Shown in pieces: positions 55,026 to 63,035 of a DNA stretch of 64,000 nucleotides; position 1 is the stretch's first letter, and every line of letters starts with the position of its first letter. The stretch is taken from assembly GCA_028288705.1 (NCBI GenBank), contig JAQBNH010000006.1:186001-250000 (forward strand). Direction: 5' to 3'. Made by a program: the position numbers and the translations under genes. The DNA is from Ferruginibacter sp. (GTDB taxonomy: Bacteria > Bacteroidota > Bacteroidia > Chitinophagales > Chitinophagaceae). The notes below the pieces were generated by a model. It worked only from the letters and a program-made list of their open reading frames with translations, was not told the origin of the DNA and did not search any database.

Positions 55026-55910
55026 ATGCAATCATCCCGTGAAACATGGTTCCTGCTGATGTCTGTTCCGCTCTATATCATCCTGATCGGGGCAGAGATC
55101 CTTTTCAGCAATTGGCGGGCGGCGAAATTTTATACTTTTAAAGGAACGATCCAGAACATATATCTGTCATTGCTCAATGGCGGACTCGACCTCCTGCTTC
55201 GCTGGGCATTCTACGTAAGTGTGTTGATGTGGAGTTACAACCATCATTTCGTCAAGGTTGAAAATGTTTATCTCTACTGGTTCCTGTTATTCATCCTGGA
55301 AGATCTGGCCTTTTATCTTGAACACCGTATTGATCATTATTGCCGCTTATTCTGGGCAGTTCATGTCACCCATCATTCCTCCGAAGAGTTTAATTTAACG
55401 ACCGGTTTTCGTTCGTCTGTTTTTCAACCGGTGTATCGCTTTGTATATTTTGTGCCGCTCGCATTTTTAGGCTTTCATCCGCTGGATATCGTTTTTATGT
55501 ATTCGATCACCCAGACATACGGCATCCTGGTTCATACCCAATACATTAAAAAAATGCCGCGCTGGTTTGAGGCTGTTTTTGTGAGTCCCAGCCACCACCG
55601 TGTACATCATGCCAGCAATATCCGTTACCTGGATAAAAATATGGGCATGTGCCTGATCATTTGGGATAAATTATTCGGCAGCTTCCAGGAAGAAGTTCCT
55701 TCGGACCCGATCCGTTACGGCCTTACAAAACCATTGATCAATGCCCATAATCCCCTTGAAATTATATTTCATGAGTGGCAGGGAATCGGTAAAGATTTGA
55801 GGAAAAAAACGCCCCTGGTCACCAAGATAAAATATATGTTGATGCCGCCCGGCTGGAGCCATGACGGTTCTTCCAAAACCGCCCGGGAGTTGCGTAAAGA
55901 ACTTTCTTAA
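55026..55910 (+). CDS. Fatty acid hydroxylase/sterol desaturase family protein
   Basis: This 294-residue integral membrane di-iron enzyme belongs to the fatty-acid hydroxylase superfamily. The histidine boxes that ligate the iron are visible: H100-RID-H104, H113-VT-HH117 and HHRVHH at 190-195. Three or four hydrophobic segments surround them (about 10-25, 55-70, 82-100, 135-160). The substrate is unknown; ornithine-lipid, sphingolipid or carotenoid hydroxylation are possibilities. The following gene has its own promoter. Confidence 0.85.
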   Translation: MQSSRETWFLLMSVPLYIILIGAEILFSNWRAAKFYTFKGTIQNIYLSLLNGGLDLLLRWAFYVSVLMWSYNHHFVKVENVYLYWFLLFILEDLAFYLEHRIDHYCRLFWAVHVTHHSSEEFNLTTGFRSSVFQPVYRFVYFVPLAFLGFHPLDIVFMYSITQTYGILVHTQYIKKMPRWFEAVFVSPSHHRVHHASNIRYLDKNMGMCLIIWDKLFGSFQEEVPSDPIRYGLTKPLINAHNPLEIIFHEWQGIGKDLRKKTPLVTKIKYMLMPPGWSHDGSSKTARELRKELS

Positions 55911-55932
55911 GGCCGTGGGCTAAATCCGCTCG

Positions 55933-55961
55933 TTGCCTTGTCATTCTTTCAATTAATTTTG
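55933..55961 (+). promoter_or_regulatory. Promoter of the GNAT-like gene at 55966
   Basis: TTG (55933-55935) is followed after 18 nt by TAATTTTG (55954-55961), a full TAnnTTTG match. The ATG begins 4 nt after the box, so transcription should start at or next to the start codon. Confidence 0.65.
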
Positions 55962-55965
55962 CCGC

Positions 55966-57135
55966 ATGCAAATTATTCCTGTTTCCAGCGAAGCTGAGCA
56001 AACATTGTTTTTAGCCGTTCCAAAACATATCTACAAAAATGATCCTAACTGGATTCAGCCCCTGGACAAAGATGTGTCCGAAGTTTTTGATGAAAAAAAA
56101 AATAAGACCTTTCGTTTTGGAAAACTACAGCGCTGGATATTGCTGGACGAAGACGGTCAGCCGGCAGGGCGCATTGCCGCTTTCGTAAATGCTAAATATA
56201 AAAATAAAGGGGATGATGTGCCGGTTGGCGGGATCGGTTTTTTTGAATGTATCAACGACCAGCCAGCTGCCGACCTTTTATTTGACAATGCAAAACACTG
56301 GTTGATGCAAAACGGGATGGAAGCGATGGACGGACCGATCAATTTTGGTGAACGCGATCGCTGGTGGGGACTCGTGACGAAAGGTTTTATGGAACCGCTG
56401 TACTGCATGAATTATAACCTGCCCTATTATCAAACCCTTTTTGAAACTTACGGTTTCCGGCCGTTCTTTGAACAGGTTTGCCTGGATATGGATCCCAAGG
56501 CTCCGTTAACCCAAAAGATCTGGCAGCGGCATGACCAGCTATCAAAAGACCCCGCATTTTCTGCAAAACATATCAGTAAAAAAGCATTGCCAAAATTCGC
56601 TGCAGATTTCGCGACAGTGTACAACAAGGCATGGGCCGGGCACGGGGGATTAAAGCAGATGAATAAAGAACAGGTGCTTTTGATGTTTAAAAAAATGAAG
56701 CCGGTGATGGATGAGCGCATCGTTTGGTTCGCCTATCACAATGAAGACCCGATCGGCATTTTTGTGAACCTTCCGGATCTCAACCAATGGTTTAAACACC
56801 TGCACGGGAAATTCGGGTTGCTGCAAAAATTTAAATTCCTCTGGCTGCAAAAATTTACACCTAATAAAAAATTTACAGGGTTGGTTTTTGGTATTGTTCC
56901 GGAATGGCAGGGAAAAGGTGCAGATGCCTATTTAATCGGTGAAAGTGCTAAAATGGTGCAGTCGAAAGCTGTTCCTTATACACAATATGAAATGCAATGG
57001 ATCGGCGATTTCAATCCTAAAATGCTGAATATCGCCAGTAGCCTCGGCACGGTATCCAGGAGCCGTAACCTCACCACTTTCCGCTATTTGTTTGATCGTA
57101 CAAAAGAATTTCATCGCCACCCGATTTTGACCTAA
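55966..57135 (+). CDS. GNAT-like protein of unknown function
   Basis: This 389-residue cytosolic protein has two GNAT-like halves. The N half contains the acyltransferase-fold strands IPVSSEAEQTLFLAVPKHIYKNDPNWIQPL, VGGIGFFECINDQPAA and MDGPINFGERDRWWG. The C half contains GLVFGIVPEWQGKGADAYLIGE, a classic acetyl-CoA pyrophosphate loop (Q-x-x-G-x-G/A), and YTQYEMQWIGDFNPKMLNIASSLG. The pattern resembles N-acetyltransferase-domain proteins found next to lipid genes in Bacteroidota. Substrate unknown. It follows the hydroxylase gene but has its own promoter. Confidence 0.7.
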   Translation: MQIIPVSSEAEQTLFLAVPKHIYKNDPNWIQPLDKDVSEVFDEKKNKTFRFGKLQRWILLDEDGQPAGRIAAFVNAKYKNKGDDVPVGGIGFFECINDQPAADLLFDNAKHWLMQNGMEAMDGPINFGERDRWWGLVTKGFMEPLYCMNYNLPYYQTLFETYGFRPFFEQVCLDMDPKAPLTQKIWQRHDQLSKDPAFSAKHISKKALPKFAADFATVYNKAWAGHGGLKQMNKEQVLLMFKKMKPVMDERIVWFAYHNEDPIGIFVNLPDLNQWFKHLHGKFGLLQKFKFLWLQKFTPNKKFTGLVFGIVPEWQGKGADAYLIGESAKMVQSKAVPYTQYEMQWIGDFNPKMLNIASSLGTVSRSRNLTTFRYLFDRTKEFHRHPILT

Positions 57136-57143
57136 ATTAAAAT

Positions 57144-57151
57144 TATTTTTG
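57144..57151 (+). promoter_or_regulatory. Candidate minus-7 box of dnaX
   Basis: TATTTTTG is a full TAnnTTTG match, 45 nt before the dnaX ATG at 57197. Confidence 0.45.
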
Positions 57152-57196
57152 CCGTTGTTGCAGCTCGCTGCACCTCAAATAAACTTTTAGCGCAAC

Positions 57197-58963
57197 ATGG
57201 ATAAATTTATTGTTTCAGCCCGTAAATACCGCCCACAGAATTTCAGTACGGTGGTAGGGCAATCGCACATTACGACTACATTAAAAAATGCGATCAACAA
57301 TAACCAGTTGGCTCATGCTTTTTTATTTTGCGGTCCGCGTGGTGTGGGGAAAACAACCTGCGCGCGCATCCTGGCGAAAACTATCAACTGCGAAAACCGC
57401 ACACCCGATGGTGAAGCCTGCAATACCTGTAACAGTTGCATTTCGTTTGACAACGGCAGTTCGATGAACATCCATGAACTTGATGCTGCCAGTAACAACT
57501 CTGTAGATGACATTCGCTCACTGGTAGAGCAGGTGCGGTTTGCGCCCCAGGCGGGAGATTACAAAGTGTACATCGTGGATGAGGTTCATATGTTAAGTGC
57601 TTCGGCTTTTAATGCCTTCCTGAAAACCCTGGAAGAACCACCACCCTATGCCATCTTTATTTTAGCTACAACAGAAAAACATAAAATCCTCCCAACGATC
57701 CTCAGCCGTTGCCAGATATTTGATTTTAAAAGGATCACCATCAACGACACTGTAGAGCACCTGCAGGAAATTTGTGAGAAGGAAGGCATTGAAGCAGAGA
57801 AGGCCGGACTTCATGTGATCGCTCAAAAAAGCGAAGGCTGCATGCGCGATGCGCTCAGTATTCTCGATAAGATCGTAAGCTTTACGAGCGGGCATTTAAA
57901 TTATGCCAATACACTCGAGCACCTGAATATTTTAGACGAGGATTATTATTTCAAGCTGCTGGATTGTATGAGCAACCAGCAACTGAGTGAAGCACTCCTG
58001 TTGTTTGATACGATCAACCAGAAAGGCTTTGAAGGTGACACTTTGCTGGAAGGTTTTGCAGAATTTTTGCGCAACCTGCTCGTGAGTAAAGACCCGCGTG
58101 CGGCGGTATTGCTGGAAGTGGCGGAAGATTTTAAAGAAAAATATATGCAGGTGAGCCAGCAAATTGCTGCTGCCTGGATCATTGCTGCGCTGAATATTTT
58201 AAACGACAGCAATATTGGTTACAAACAAGCCCGCAACAGGCGCTTGTTTGTAGAGATGACCATCATAAAATTAAGTTACCTGCAACAGGCGGTGGAATTG
58301 TCTGCGACGGGCGGCAGCGTTGGAAAAAAAAAACTGACGACTGATGTAAAAGCTGTGTCATTTCGGGCGTTACCCATTTTGAAAATAAAAGAGGCGCCTG
58401 CGGCTAAACAAATGCCGGTAGCGCCTGCAGCTGCTTCGATGCTTATTGAACCAGATAAGCCGGTTGAAAAAAAGCCGGTGGCTGTTGTTCATCCGGAACC
58501 TGTAACGCTGCCTGGCGGATCGATCGGTTCGCTGCAAAAATTACGTGCCCAGCTCGCGCAAAAAAATATGGCGGAGAATCCTCCGAAAGCGATCAACCTG
58601 GAAGAATTACAAAAAGCCTGGGACGCGTTCATGATTCAATTAACGGCGGCAAAAAAACACTCCGCTGTTACGAATTTCAAAATGGCGACGCTGGAAGTAA
58701 AAGACGATGATCAGTTCCAGATCATCACGCAGAGTACGATCCATCAAAAATTTATTGAGGCAGAACGGTCGGGACTGATTGAACATATGCAAAAACATTT
58801 CAATAACCGCTTGTTGAAATACCAGGTAATTATAGTTGCGCAGAACCATGAAGCTGAGCCGGAAGAAAAGCAATTAAACCGGAAACAACAGTACCAGTTA
58901 CTGGCTGAAAAATACCCCGCGATCAAAGATCTGAAAGAGCGCCTGAAACTTGAACTGGATTAA
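57197..58963 (+). CDS. dnaX: DNA polymerase III subunit gamma/tau
   Basis: DnaX is the ATPase core of the clamp loader, with the tau C terminus tethering polymerase and helicase. The 588-residue product has Walker A GPRGVGKTT at residues 46-54, a zinc site Cys65/Cys75/Cys78/Cys81, DEVHMLS (Walker B) and FILATTEKHKILPTILSRCQ (sensor 1). A clamp-loader domain III is at about 240-365. A Pro/Ala/Lys-rich linker (about 400-450) leads to a C-terminal tau-like domain (about 460-588). No programmed frameshift signal was recognised. Confidence 0.95.
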   Translation: MDKFIVSARKYRPQNFSTVVGQSHITTTLKNAINNNQLAHAFLFCGPRGVGKTTCARILAKTINCENRTPDGEACNTCNSCISFDNGSSMNIHELDAASNNSVDDIRSLVEQVRFAPQAGDYKVYIVDEVHMLSASAFNAFLKTLEEPPPYAIFILATTEKHKILPTILSRCQIFDFKRITINDTVEHLQEICEKEGIEAEKAGLHVIAQKSEGCMRDALSILDKIVSFTSGHLNYANTLEHLNILDEDYYFKLLDCMSNQQLSEALLLFDTINQKGFEGDTLLEGFAEFLRNLLVSKDPRAAVLLEVAEDFKEKYMQVSQQIAAAWIIAALNILNDSNIGYKQARNRRLFVEMTIIKLSYLQQAVELSATGGSVGKKKLTTDVKAVSFRALPILKIKEAPAAKQMPVAPAAASMLIEPDKPVEKKPVAVVHPEPVTLPGGSIGSLQKLRAQLAQKNMAENPPKAINLEELQKAWDAFMIQLTAAKKHSAVTNFKMATLEVKDDDQFQIITQSTIHQKFIEAERSGLIEHMQKHFNNRLLKYQVIIVAQNHEAEPEEKQLNRKQQYQLLAEKYPAIKDLKERLKLELD

Positions 58964-59110
58964 AAACGCCGGGGAGTAGTTGCAGCAATGTTGTGCAACG
59001 CCAATGCAGTTGAGAGATGAACTCTGGCCGTGCTCAAAATGGCCATCCTTCTTTCCTGTTTTTGCATTAATTTCGGGCTTCAAAATTTTACACAAACGAA
59101 TTATAAGACT

Positions 59111-60757
59111 ATGGCAAAAGAAATCCGCATGCCGCTGCTTAGTGACACCATGACGGAAGGCAAGATCGTCTCCTGGAATAAAAAGGTTGGTGATAAAGTA
59201 AAGGCGGATGATGTATTGGCAGAAGTGGAAACTGATAAGGCCACCATGGAAGTTGTTGGGTATGAAGAAGGCACTTTATTATATATCGGGGTAGAAGCCG
59301 GCTCAGCTGCCAAGATCAATCAACTGATTGCCGTAGTTGGAAAAGACGGAGAAGATTATAAGGCATTGCTCGAAGGCGAAAAGGCCGCACCGGAAGCCGC
59401 TAAAGAAACAGCGAAACCAGCTGAAAATTCAGATAAAACACCTGCGGAAACGCCGGCTGCAACCACTGCTCCCGCAAGATTACCTGAAGGAGCAAAAGAA
59501 ATCAGGATGCCGCTGCTGAGCGATACCATGACGGAAGGCAAGATCGTCTCCTGGAATAAAAAAGTTGGCGATAAGGTAAAAGCGGATGATGTATTGGCTG
59601 AAGTGGAAACGGATAAAGCAACCATGGAAGTGGTAGGTTACGAAGAAGGCACGTTACTATACATTGGTGTTGAAGCCGGATCTGCAGCCAAGATCAACCA
59701 GTTGATCGCTATCGTCGGCAAAGAAGGAACAGATGTGAGCGCATTTGTAGCCGGCGATAAAAGTTCTGCCGCAGCTCCTGCAACAGCATCGAAAGAAGCA
59801 ACGCCCGAAGCAGCAACGGCTCCTGCTGCAACAAACACAGAAAACAAACAAACCGAAACCGATGGCCGGATAAAAGCGTCTCCGCTTGCCCGTAAGATCG
59901 CTGCTGAAAAAGGTTTTGATATTTCGCGCATCAACGGCAGCGGTGATGGCGGAAGGGTAACAAAAAAAGATGTTGACCAGTTTCAACCGGCTGCAGAAGC
60001 TGCAACTACTAACCCTGCACCAGCGGAAACACCTAAAGCCGCCGCTCCTGTTGCAGCATTTACAGCCAATGGACAGGAAGGCCATACAGATATTCCTTTG
60101 ACACAAATGCGCAAAGTGATTGCCCGCAGGTTGGGTGAAAGCAAATTCAGCGCGCCGCATTTCTATCTCACGATGGAAATCAATATGGACCAGGCGATGG
60201 CAGCGAGAACAGCAATGAACGAAGTGAGCCCGGTGAAAATTTCTTTTAATGATATGCTGATCAAAGCGTGCGCAGTGGCCTTGCGCCAGCATCCTGATGT
60301 AAACAGCAGCTGGATGGGTGAATTTATCCGGCAGAATCATCATATTCATATCGGTTCGGCAGTGGCCATGCCGGAAGGATTGATCGTACCGGTTATTCGT
60401 TTTGCCGATCAGAAATCATTATCGCAAATTGCCGCTGATGCAAAACAATTATATGCAAAAGCAAAAGATAAAAAATTACAACCGAACGAATTTAGCGGGA
60501 ACACGTTTACCATTTCCAATCTGGGAATGATGGATATAGAAGAATTTACTGCGATCATCAACCCACCGGACAGCGCAATCCTGGCTGTGGGAAGAATTAA
60601 AGAAGTGGTTGTAAAGAAAGGCGATGGCTTTGGCGTTACTAATGTAATGAAGCTGACACTGAGTTGTGATCACCGCAGCGTGGACGGTGCAGTTGGGGCG
60701 GCTTTCCTGCAAACACTAAAAAAATATATGGAGAACCCGGTAACGATGCTGGTATAA
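59111..60757 (+). CDS. Pyruvate dehydrogenase E2, dihydrolipoamide acetyltransferase
   Basis: E2 is the core of the pyruvate dehydrogenase complex and transfers the acetyl group to coenzyme A. The 548-residue product has two tandem lipoyl domains with lipoylated Lys43 and Lys169 (both in VETDKATMEV). An Ala/Pro/Glu/Thr-rich linker, an E1/E3-binding domain (about 255-295, KASPLARKIAAEKGFDISRI) and a catalytic domain follow. The catalytic domain has the DHRSVDGA motif and its His near residue 521. Residues 2-74 and 128-200 are identical. Start ATG 59111; 27 upstream residues from 59030 are not part of the family. E1 and E3 genes are not in the window. A terminator follows. Confidence 0.93.
   Translation: MAKEIRMPLLSDTMTEGKIVSWNKKVGDKVKADDVLAEVETDKATMEVVGYEEGTLLYIGVEAGSAAKINQLIAVVGKDGEDYKALLEGEKAAPEAAKETAKPAENSDKTPAETPAATTAPARLPEGAKEIRMPLLSDTMTEGKIVSWNKKVGDKVKADDVLAEVETDKATMEVVGYEEGTLLYIGVEAGSAAKINQLIAIVGKEGTDVSAFVAGDKSSAAAPATASKEATPEAATAPAATNTENKQTETDGRIKASPLARKIAAEKGFDISRINGSGDGGRVTKKDVDQFQPAAEAATTNPAPAETPKAAAPVAAFTANGQEGHTDIPLTQMRKVIARRLGESKFSAPHFYLTMEINMDQAMAARTAMNEVSPVKISFNDMLIKACAVALRQHPDVNSSWMGEFIRQNHHIHIGSAVAMPEGLIVPVIRFADQKSLSQIAADAKQLYAKAKDKKLQPNEFSGNTFTISNLGMMDIEEFTAIINPPDSAILAVGRIKEVVVKKGDGFGVTNVMKLTLSCDHRSVDGAVGAAFLQTLKKYMENPVTMLV
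59114..59332 (+). repeat. First copy of a direct repeat within the E2 gene
   Basis: These 73 codons encode the first lipoyl domain. The protein is identical to the copy at 59492-59710, while the two DNA copies differ at about 30 positions, all synonymous. Confidence 0.85.
59492..59710 (+). repeat. Second copy of a direct repeat within the E2 gene
   Basis: Second lipoyl domain copy, offset by 378 bp from the first, with identical protein. The longest exact DNA match includes the codons for EGKIVSWNK. Confidence 0.85.
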
Positions 60758-60774
60758 CCTGAATTTCATTTAAT

Positions 60775-60809
60775 AAAAAAAGTGCTGACGATTGTTGGCA
60801 CTTTTTATT
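60775..60809 (+). terminator. Terminator after the E2 gene
   Basis: AAAAAGTGC and GCACTTTTT pair over a 12-nt loop (AGTGC at 60781-60785, GCACT at 60798-60802), 17 nt after the stop. Confidence 0.82.
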
Positions 60810-60821
60810 TAACCCTACCCG

Positions 60822-61568
60822 ATGATGAAAACATTCCTGTTCAGCCTGATCGGCTGCTTATTAGTGACGATTGCTTATTCCCAGGAGATCACGAACCTTG
60901 TTTTAGTAGGCGATAAAGGAATCACAGAAGATATCAAAGAAGCCCGGGAATTTATCGTTGTGAAAAGATTGCCTGATGGTTTGTATCAACGTTGTGATTA
61001 CAAACTGCGCGGTCCGCAACTGGCGTTCAGGACTTATACGAATTCCACGTTAACAATGCTGAACGGGCAAACCGGAAGCTACCGCCCTGATGGCTCGATC
61101 ATGCTGGTAGCGAATTATAAGGATAATAAAAAGGATGGAAAATGGTTCTATGTTAGTTCAACAGGCAAAAGCTACCTGAGTGAAACTTACAAAGCTGATT
61201 CACTCATCAATTCTGAAGTGCTGGATACCACCAAAAAAGACAAAGAAAAAACAGAGCCGAAAGCGGGTGAAAGAGAGGCACAATTAAAAGGTGGTGGTAA
61301 AGCCTGGATGAAATACCTGGTCGCAAATATAAAAGCCGACCTGGCCCAAAGTAGTATGCACGGCGGAGAAATTCGTGTTGCGTTTATCGTTTCGGAAGAT
61401 GGCAAGCCAGAAGGTATTTTCCTGCATCGCTCCGTTGAATTTGTGCTGGATGAAGAAGCGCTTCGCGTGATTTACAAGATGCCCGCATGGATGCCTGCGT
61501 TGAAAGAAGATAAGCCGGTTAAAGCTTATCGCATCCAGCCGATAACTTTTGTAAAAGCAGCCTATTAA
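60822..61568 (+). CDS. Exported TonB-C domain protein with MORN-like segment
   Basis: This 248-residue protein has a cleavable-looking signal peptide (about 1-20, ending AYS-Q). A MORN_2-like hairpin unit lies at about 80-115 (RPDGSIMLVANYKDNKKDGKWFYVSSTGK). A Lys/Glu-rich linker leads to a TonB C-terminal domain at about 165-245 (GGEIRVAFIVSEDGKPEGIFLHRSVEFVLDEEALRVIYKMPAW, then KPVKAYRIQPITF). A classical TonB is anchored by an uncleaved N-terminal helix; the signal here looks cleaved, so it may be a periplasmic or lipid-free relative rather than a true energy transducer. It starts just after the E2 terminator. Confidence 0.8.
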   Translation: MMKTFLFSLIGCLLVTIAYSQEITNLVLVGDKGITEDIKEAREFIVVKRLPDGLYQRCDYKLRGPQLAFRTYTNSTLTMLNGQTGSYRPDGSIMLVANYKDNKKDGKWFYVSSTGKSYLSETYKADSLINSEVLDTTKKDKEKTEPKAGEREAQLKGGGKAWMKYLVANIKADLAQSSMHGGEIRVAFIVSEDGKPEGIFLHRSVEFVLDEEALRVIYKMPAWMPALKEDKPVKAYRIQPITFVKAAY

Positions 61569-61569
61569 T

Positions 61570-61589
61570 CTTTCAATATATTTTGAAAG
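61570..61589. promoter_or_regulatory. Palindromic operator upstream of the GbsR-like gene
   Basis: The 20-nt site has CTTTCA and TGAAAG arms around an AT-rich centre, with TTTG at 61582-61585 acting as minus-33 element. A 19-nt spacer leads to TAGCTTTA (61605-61612), a minus-7-like box with one mismatch, 18 nt before the gene start. The site overlaps the minus-33 element. A near copy lies at 62177-62196. Confidence 0.65.
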
Positions 61590-61630
61590 TTCAGAAATAG
61601 ATCTTAGCTTTACTCCTGTAAATATTCAGT

Positions 61631-62134
61631 ATGAAATTATCAGAAGCCAGGCAACAATTCATCAACAGCTGGGGAGCATTTGGCACTCAATGGGGTATCA
61701 ATCGCACCATGGCGCAAATCCACGCCTTACTCCTGGTGAGCATCGATCCAATTACGCAGGACGACATCATGGAACAGCTGAGCATCAGTCGGGGTAACGT
61801 AAACATGAATATCCGCGACCTGATCGGGTGGGGTTTAGTGGAACGGGTGATCCTTGCCGGTGAAAGGAAAGAATATTTTACCGCAGAAAAAGATATCTGG
61901 AAAGTAGCTACCCAGATCATAAAGGAGAGAAAAAAACGTGAGCTCGATCCGATGATCAAATTGCTGAGCCAGTTAGAAAATATCGAAGACAAAAAAGATA
62001 AGGAAACGAAACAGTTCACCGAAATGATCGGCAGCATAAAAAAAATGGGCACACAGGCCGACCGCGTTTTGGATGTTATGATCAAAGCCGAAGAGAACTG
62101 GTTTACCGGAAGCGTTTTAAAAATGTTTAAATAA
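61631..62134 (+). CDS. GbsR/MarR-family transcriptional regulator
   Basis: This 167-residue winged-helix DNA-binding protein has the GbsR-type pattern WGAFGTQWGINRTMAQIHALLLVS followed by the recognition helix region MEQLSISRGNVNMNIRDLIGWGLVERV and the wing GERKEYFTAE. A C-terminal Lys/Glu-rich coiled-coil (about 105-145) probably dimerises. GbsR proteins sense choline-like or membrane-related ligands in some bacteria; the ligand here is unknown. It is flanked by a palindrome upstream and a matching one before the next gene, implying autoregulation. A terminator follows the gene. Confidence 0.86.
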   Translation: MKLSEARQQFINSWGAFGTQWGINRTMAQIHALLLVSIDPITQDDIMEQLSISRGNVNMNIRDLIGWGLVERVILAGERKEYFTAEKDIWKVATQIIKERKKRELDPMIKLLSQLENIEDKKDKETKQFTEMIGSIKKMGTQADRVLDVMIKAEENWFTGSVLKMFK

Positions 62135-62142
62135 ATAAGTGA

Positions 62143-62166
62143 AAGCTGGCTCTGCCGGCTTTTTTA
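62143..62166 (+). terminator. Terminator after the GbsR-like gene
   Basis: AAGCTGGC and GCCGGCTT pair (with one G-U) over a TCT loop, followed by T5. It lies 8 nt after the stop. Confidence 0.8.
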
Positions 62167-62176
62167 ATACCCTATA

Positions 62177-62196
62177 GTTTCAATATTTTCTGAAAG
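62177..62196. promoter_or_regulatory. Second copy of the GbsR-type operator
   Basis: GTTTCAATATTTTCTGAAAG resembles the site at 61570-61589: TTTCAATAT, a T-rich centre and TGAAAG are shared, and both are 20 nt. It lies 16 nt before the ATG of the small membrane-protein gene at 62213. Confidence 0.6.
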
Positions 62197-62212
62197 TTTA
62201 AAACATAATAAC

Positions 62213-62584
62213 ATGAAAACTTTTAAAATCATCGACGCCTGGATCAGCATTTTGCTAATCAGCACTTTTAGCTTGCTCAGCCTGATTAAACTGGACGCAA
62301 CTTTCTTAATCGGCTATTGCATCGTGGGTACCTGGCAGGTTATCAGCCTTTGCATTCATAGCGTTCAAGGCTGGTTCCGCTTTAATCCCGATCGCCACGC
62401 TTACAAATGTATGGTGGCGATATTGTTAGTTATCGGGCTCATCGGCCTGGTATGGCCTGCGCTGCTCATGATAGAAATGTTTCTCCTGCTGTTCATTTCT
62501 CCCATGCTGGCGGTTTACTATAGCTGGATCTGTTACAATGAAACTTATGTAAAAATGCAACGCCCGCTCGCAGTACTTAAATAA
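62213..62584 (+). CDS. Small four-helix membrane protein
   Basis: The 123-residue protein consists almost entirely of hydrophobic segments: about 8-27, 30-52, 64-85 and 88-108, ending YYSWICYNETYVKMQRPLAVLK. No known motif recognised. A GbsR-type operator lies directly upstream, so it is the likely target of the neighbouring regulator. A second small membrane gene follows after 24 nt. Confidence 0.65.
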   Translation: MKTFKIIDAWISILLISTFSLLSLIKLDATFLIGYCIVGTWQVISLCIHSVQGWFRFNPDRHAYKCMVAILLVIGLIGLVWPALLMIEMFLLLFISPMLAVYYSWICYNETYVKMQRPLAVLK

Positions 62585-62608
62585 TTTTTCATCATTAAAA
62601 TCAATTTT

Positions 62609-62989
62609 ATGAACCAGATTATTATCACTTACAGTTTTTACCTGATCATCAGTACCTGCCTCACAATTTGGGTAGCAAAAACGCTCTTTAAAAATGGAAC
62701 CATCTTTCTCGTCGATATTTTTCACGGGAATAAGGCACTTGCCGACAGCGTGAACAATTTGTTGCTTGTCGGATTTTATCTTATCAATCTCGGCTACGCG
62801 ATTTACACATTGCAAATCAATTACAGCATTGCCAACAGCCAGGAAATATTGGAAAGCTTAAGTCGCAAAATTGGAGGTATCATCCTGATCCTGGGATGCA
62901 TGCACTTTCTAAACTTGTATATTTTCTTTACGCTAAGAAAAAGAGCTGTTGCTGATACGAAGAAAAAAGAGCTGTTACCTCACGTATGA
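62609..62989 (+). CDS. Small membrane protein of unknown function
   Basis: The 126-residue protein has three hydrophobic segments, at about residues 5-24, 48-66 and 88-110, with a polar loop of about 20 residues rich in Ser/Asn between the last two, and ends with a Lys-rich tail. No family recognised. Probably cotranscribed with the preceding membrane protein. Confidence 0.6.
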   Translation: MNQIIITYSFYLIISTCLTIWVAKTLFKNGTIFLVDIFHGNKALADSVNNLLLVGFYLINLGYAIYTLQINYSIANSQEILESLSRKIGGIILILGCMHFLNLYIFFTLRKRAVADTKKKELLPHV

Positions 62990-63035
62990 TCAGGATTGTT
63001 TACGAAATGGAAATACCTGTAAAGTCGAAAGTTGA

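Noticed and set aside
59657-60349. Cysteine-rich open frame of 230 codons opposite the E2 gene
   Set aside because: Shadow of the E2 coding sequence; the composition is a side effect of the Ala/Glu-rich codons of E2.
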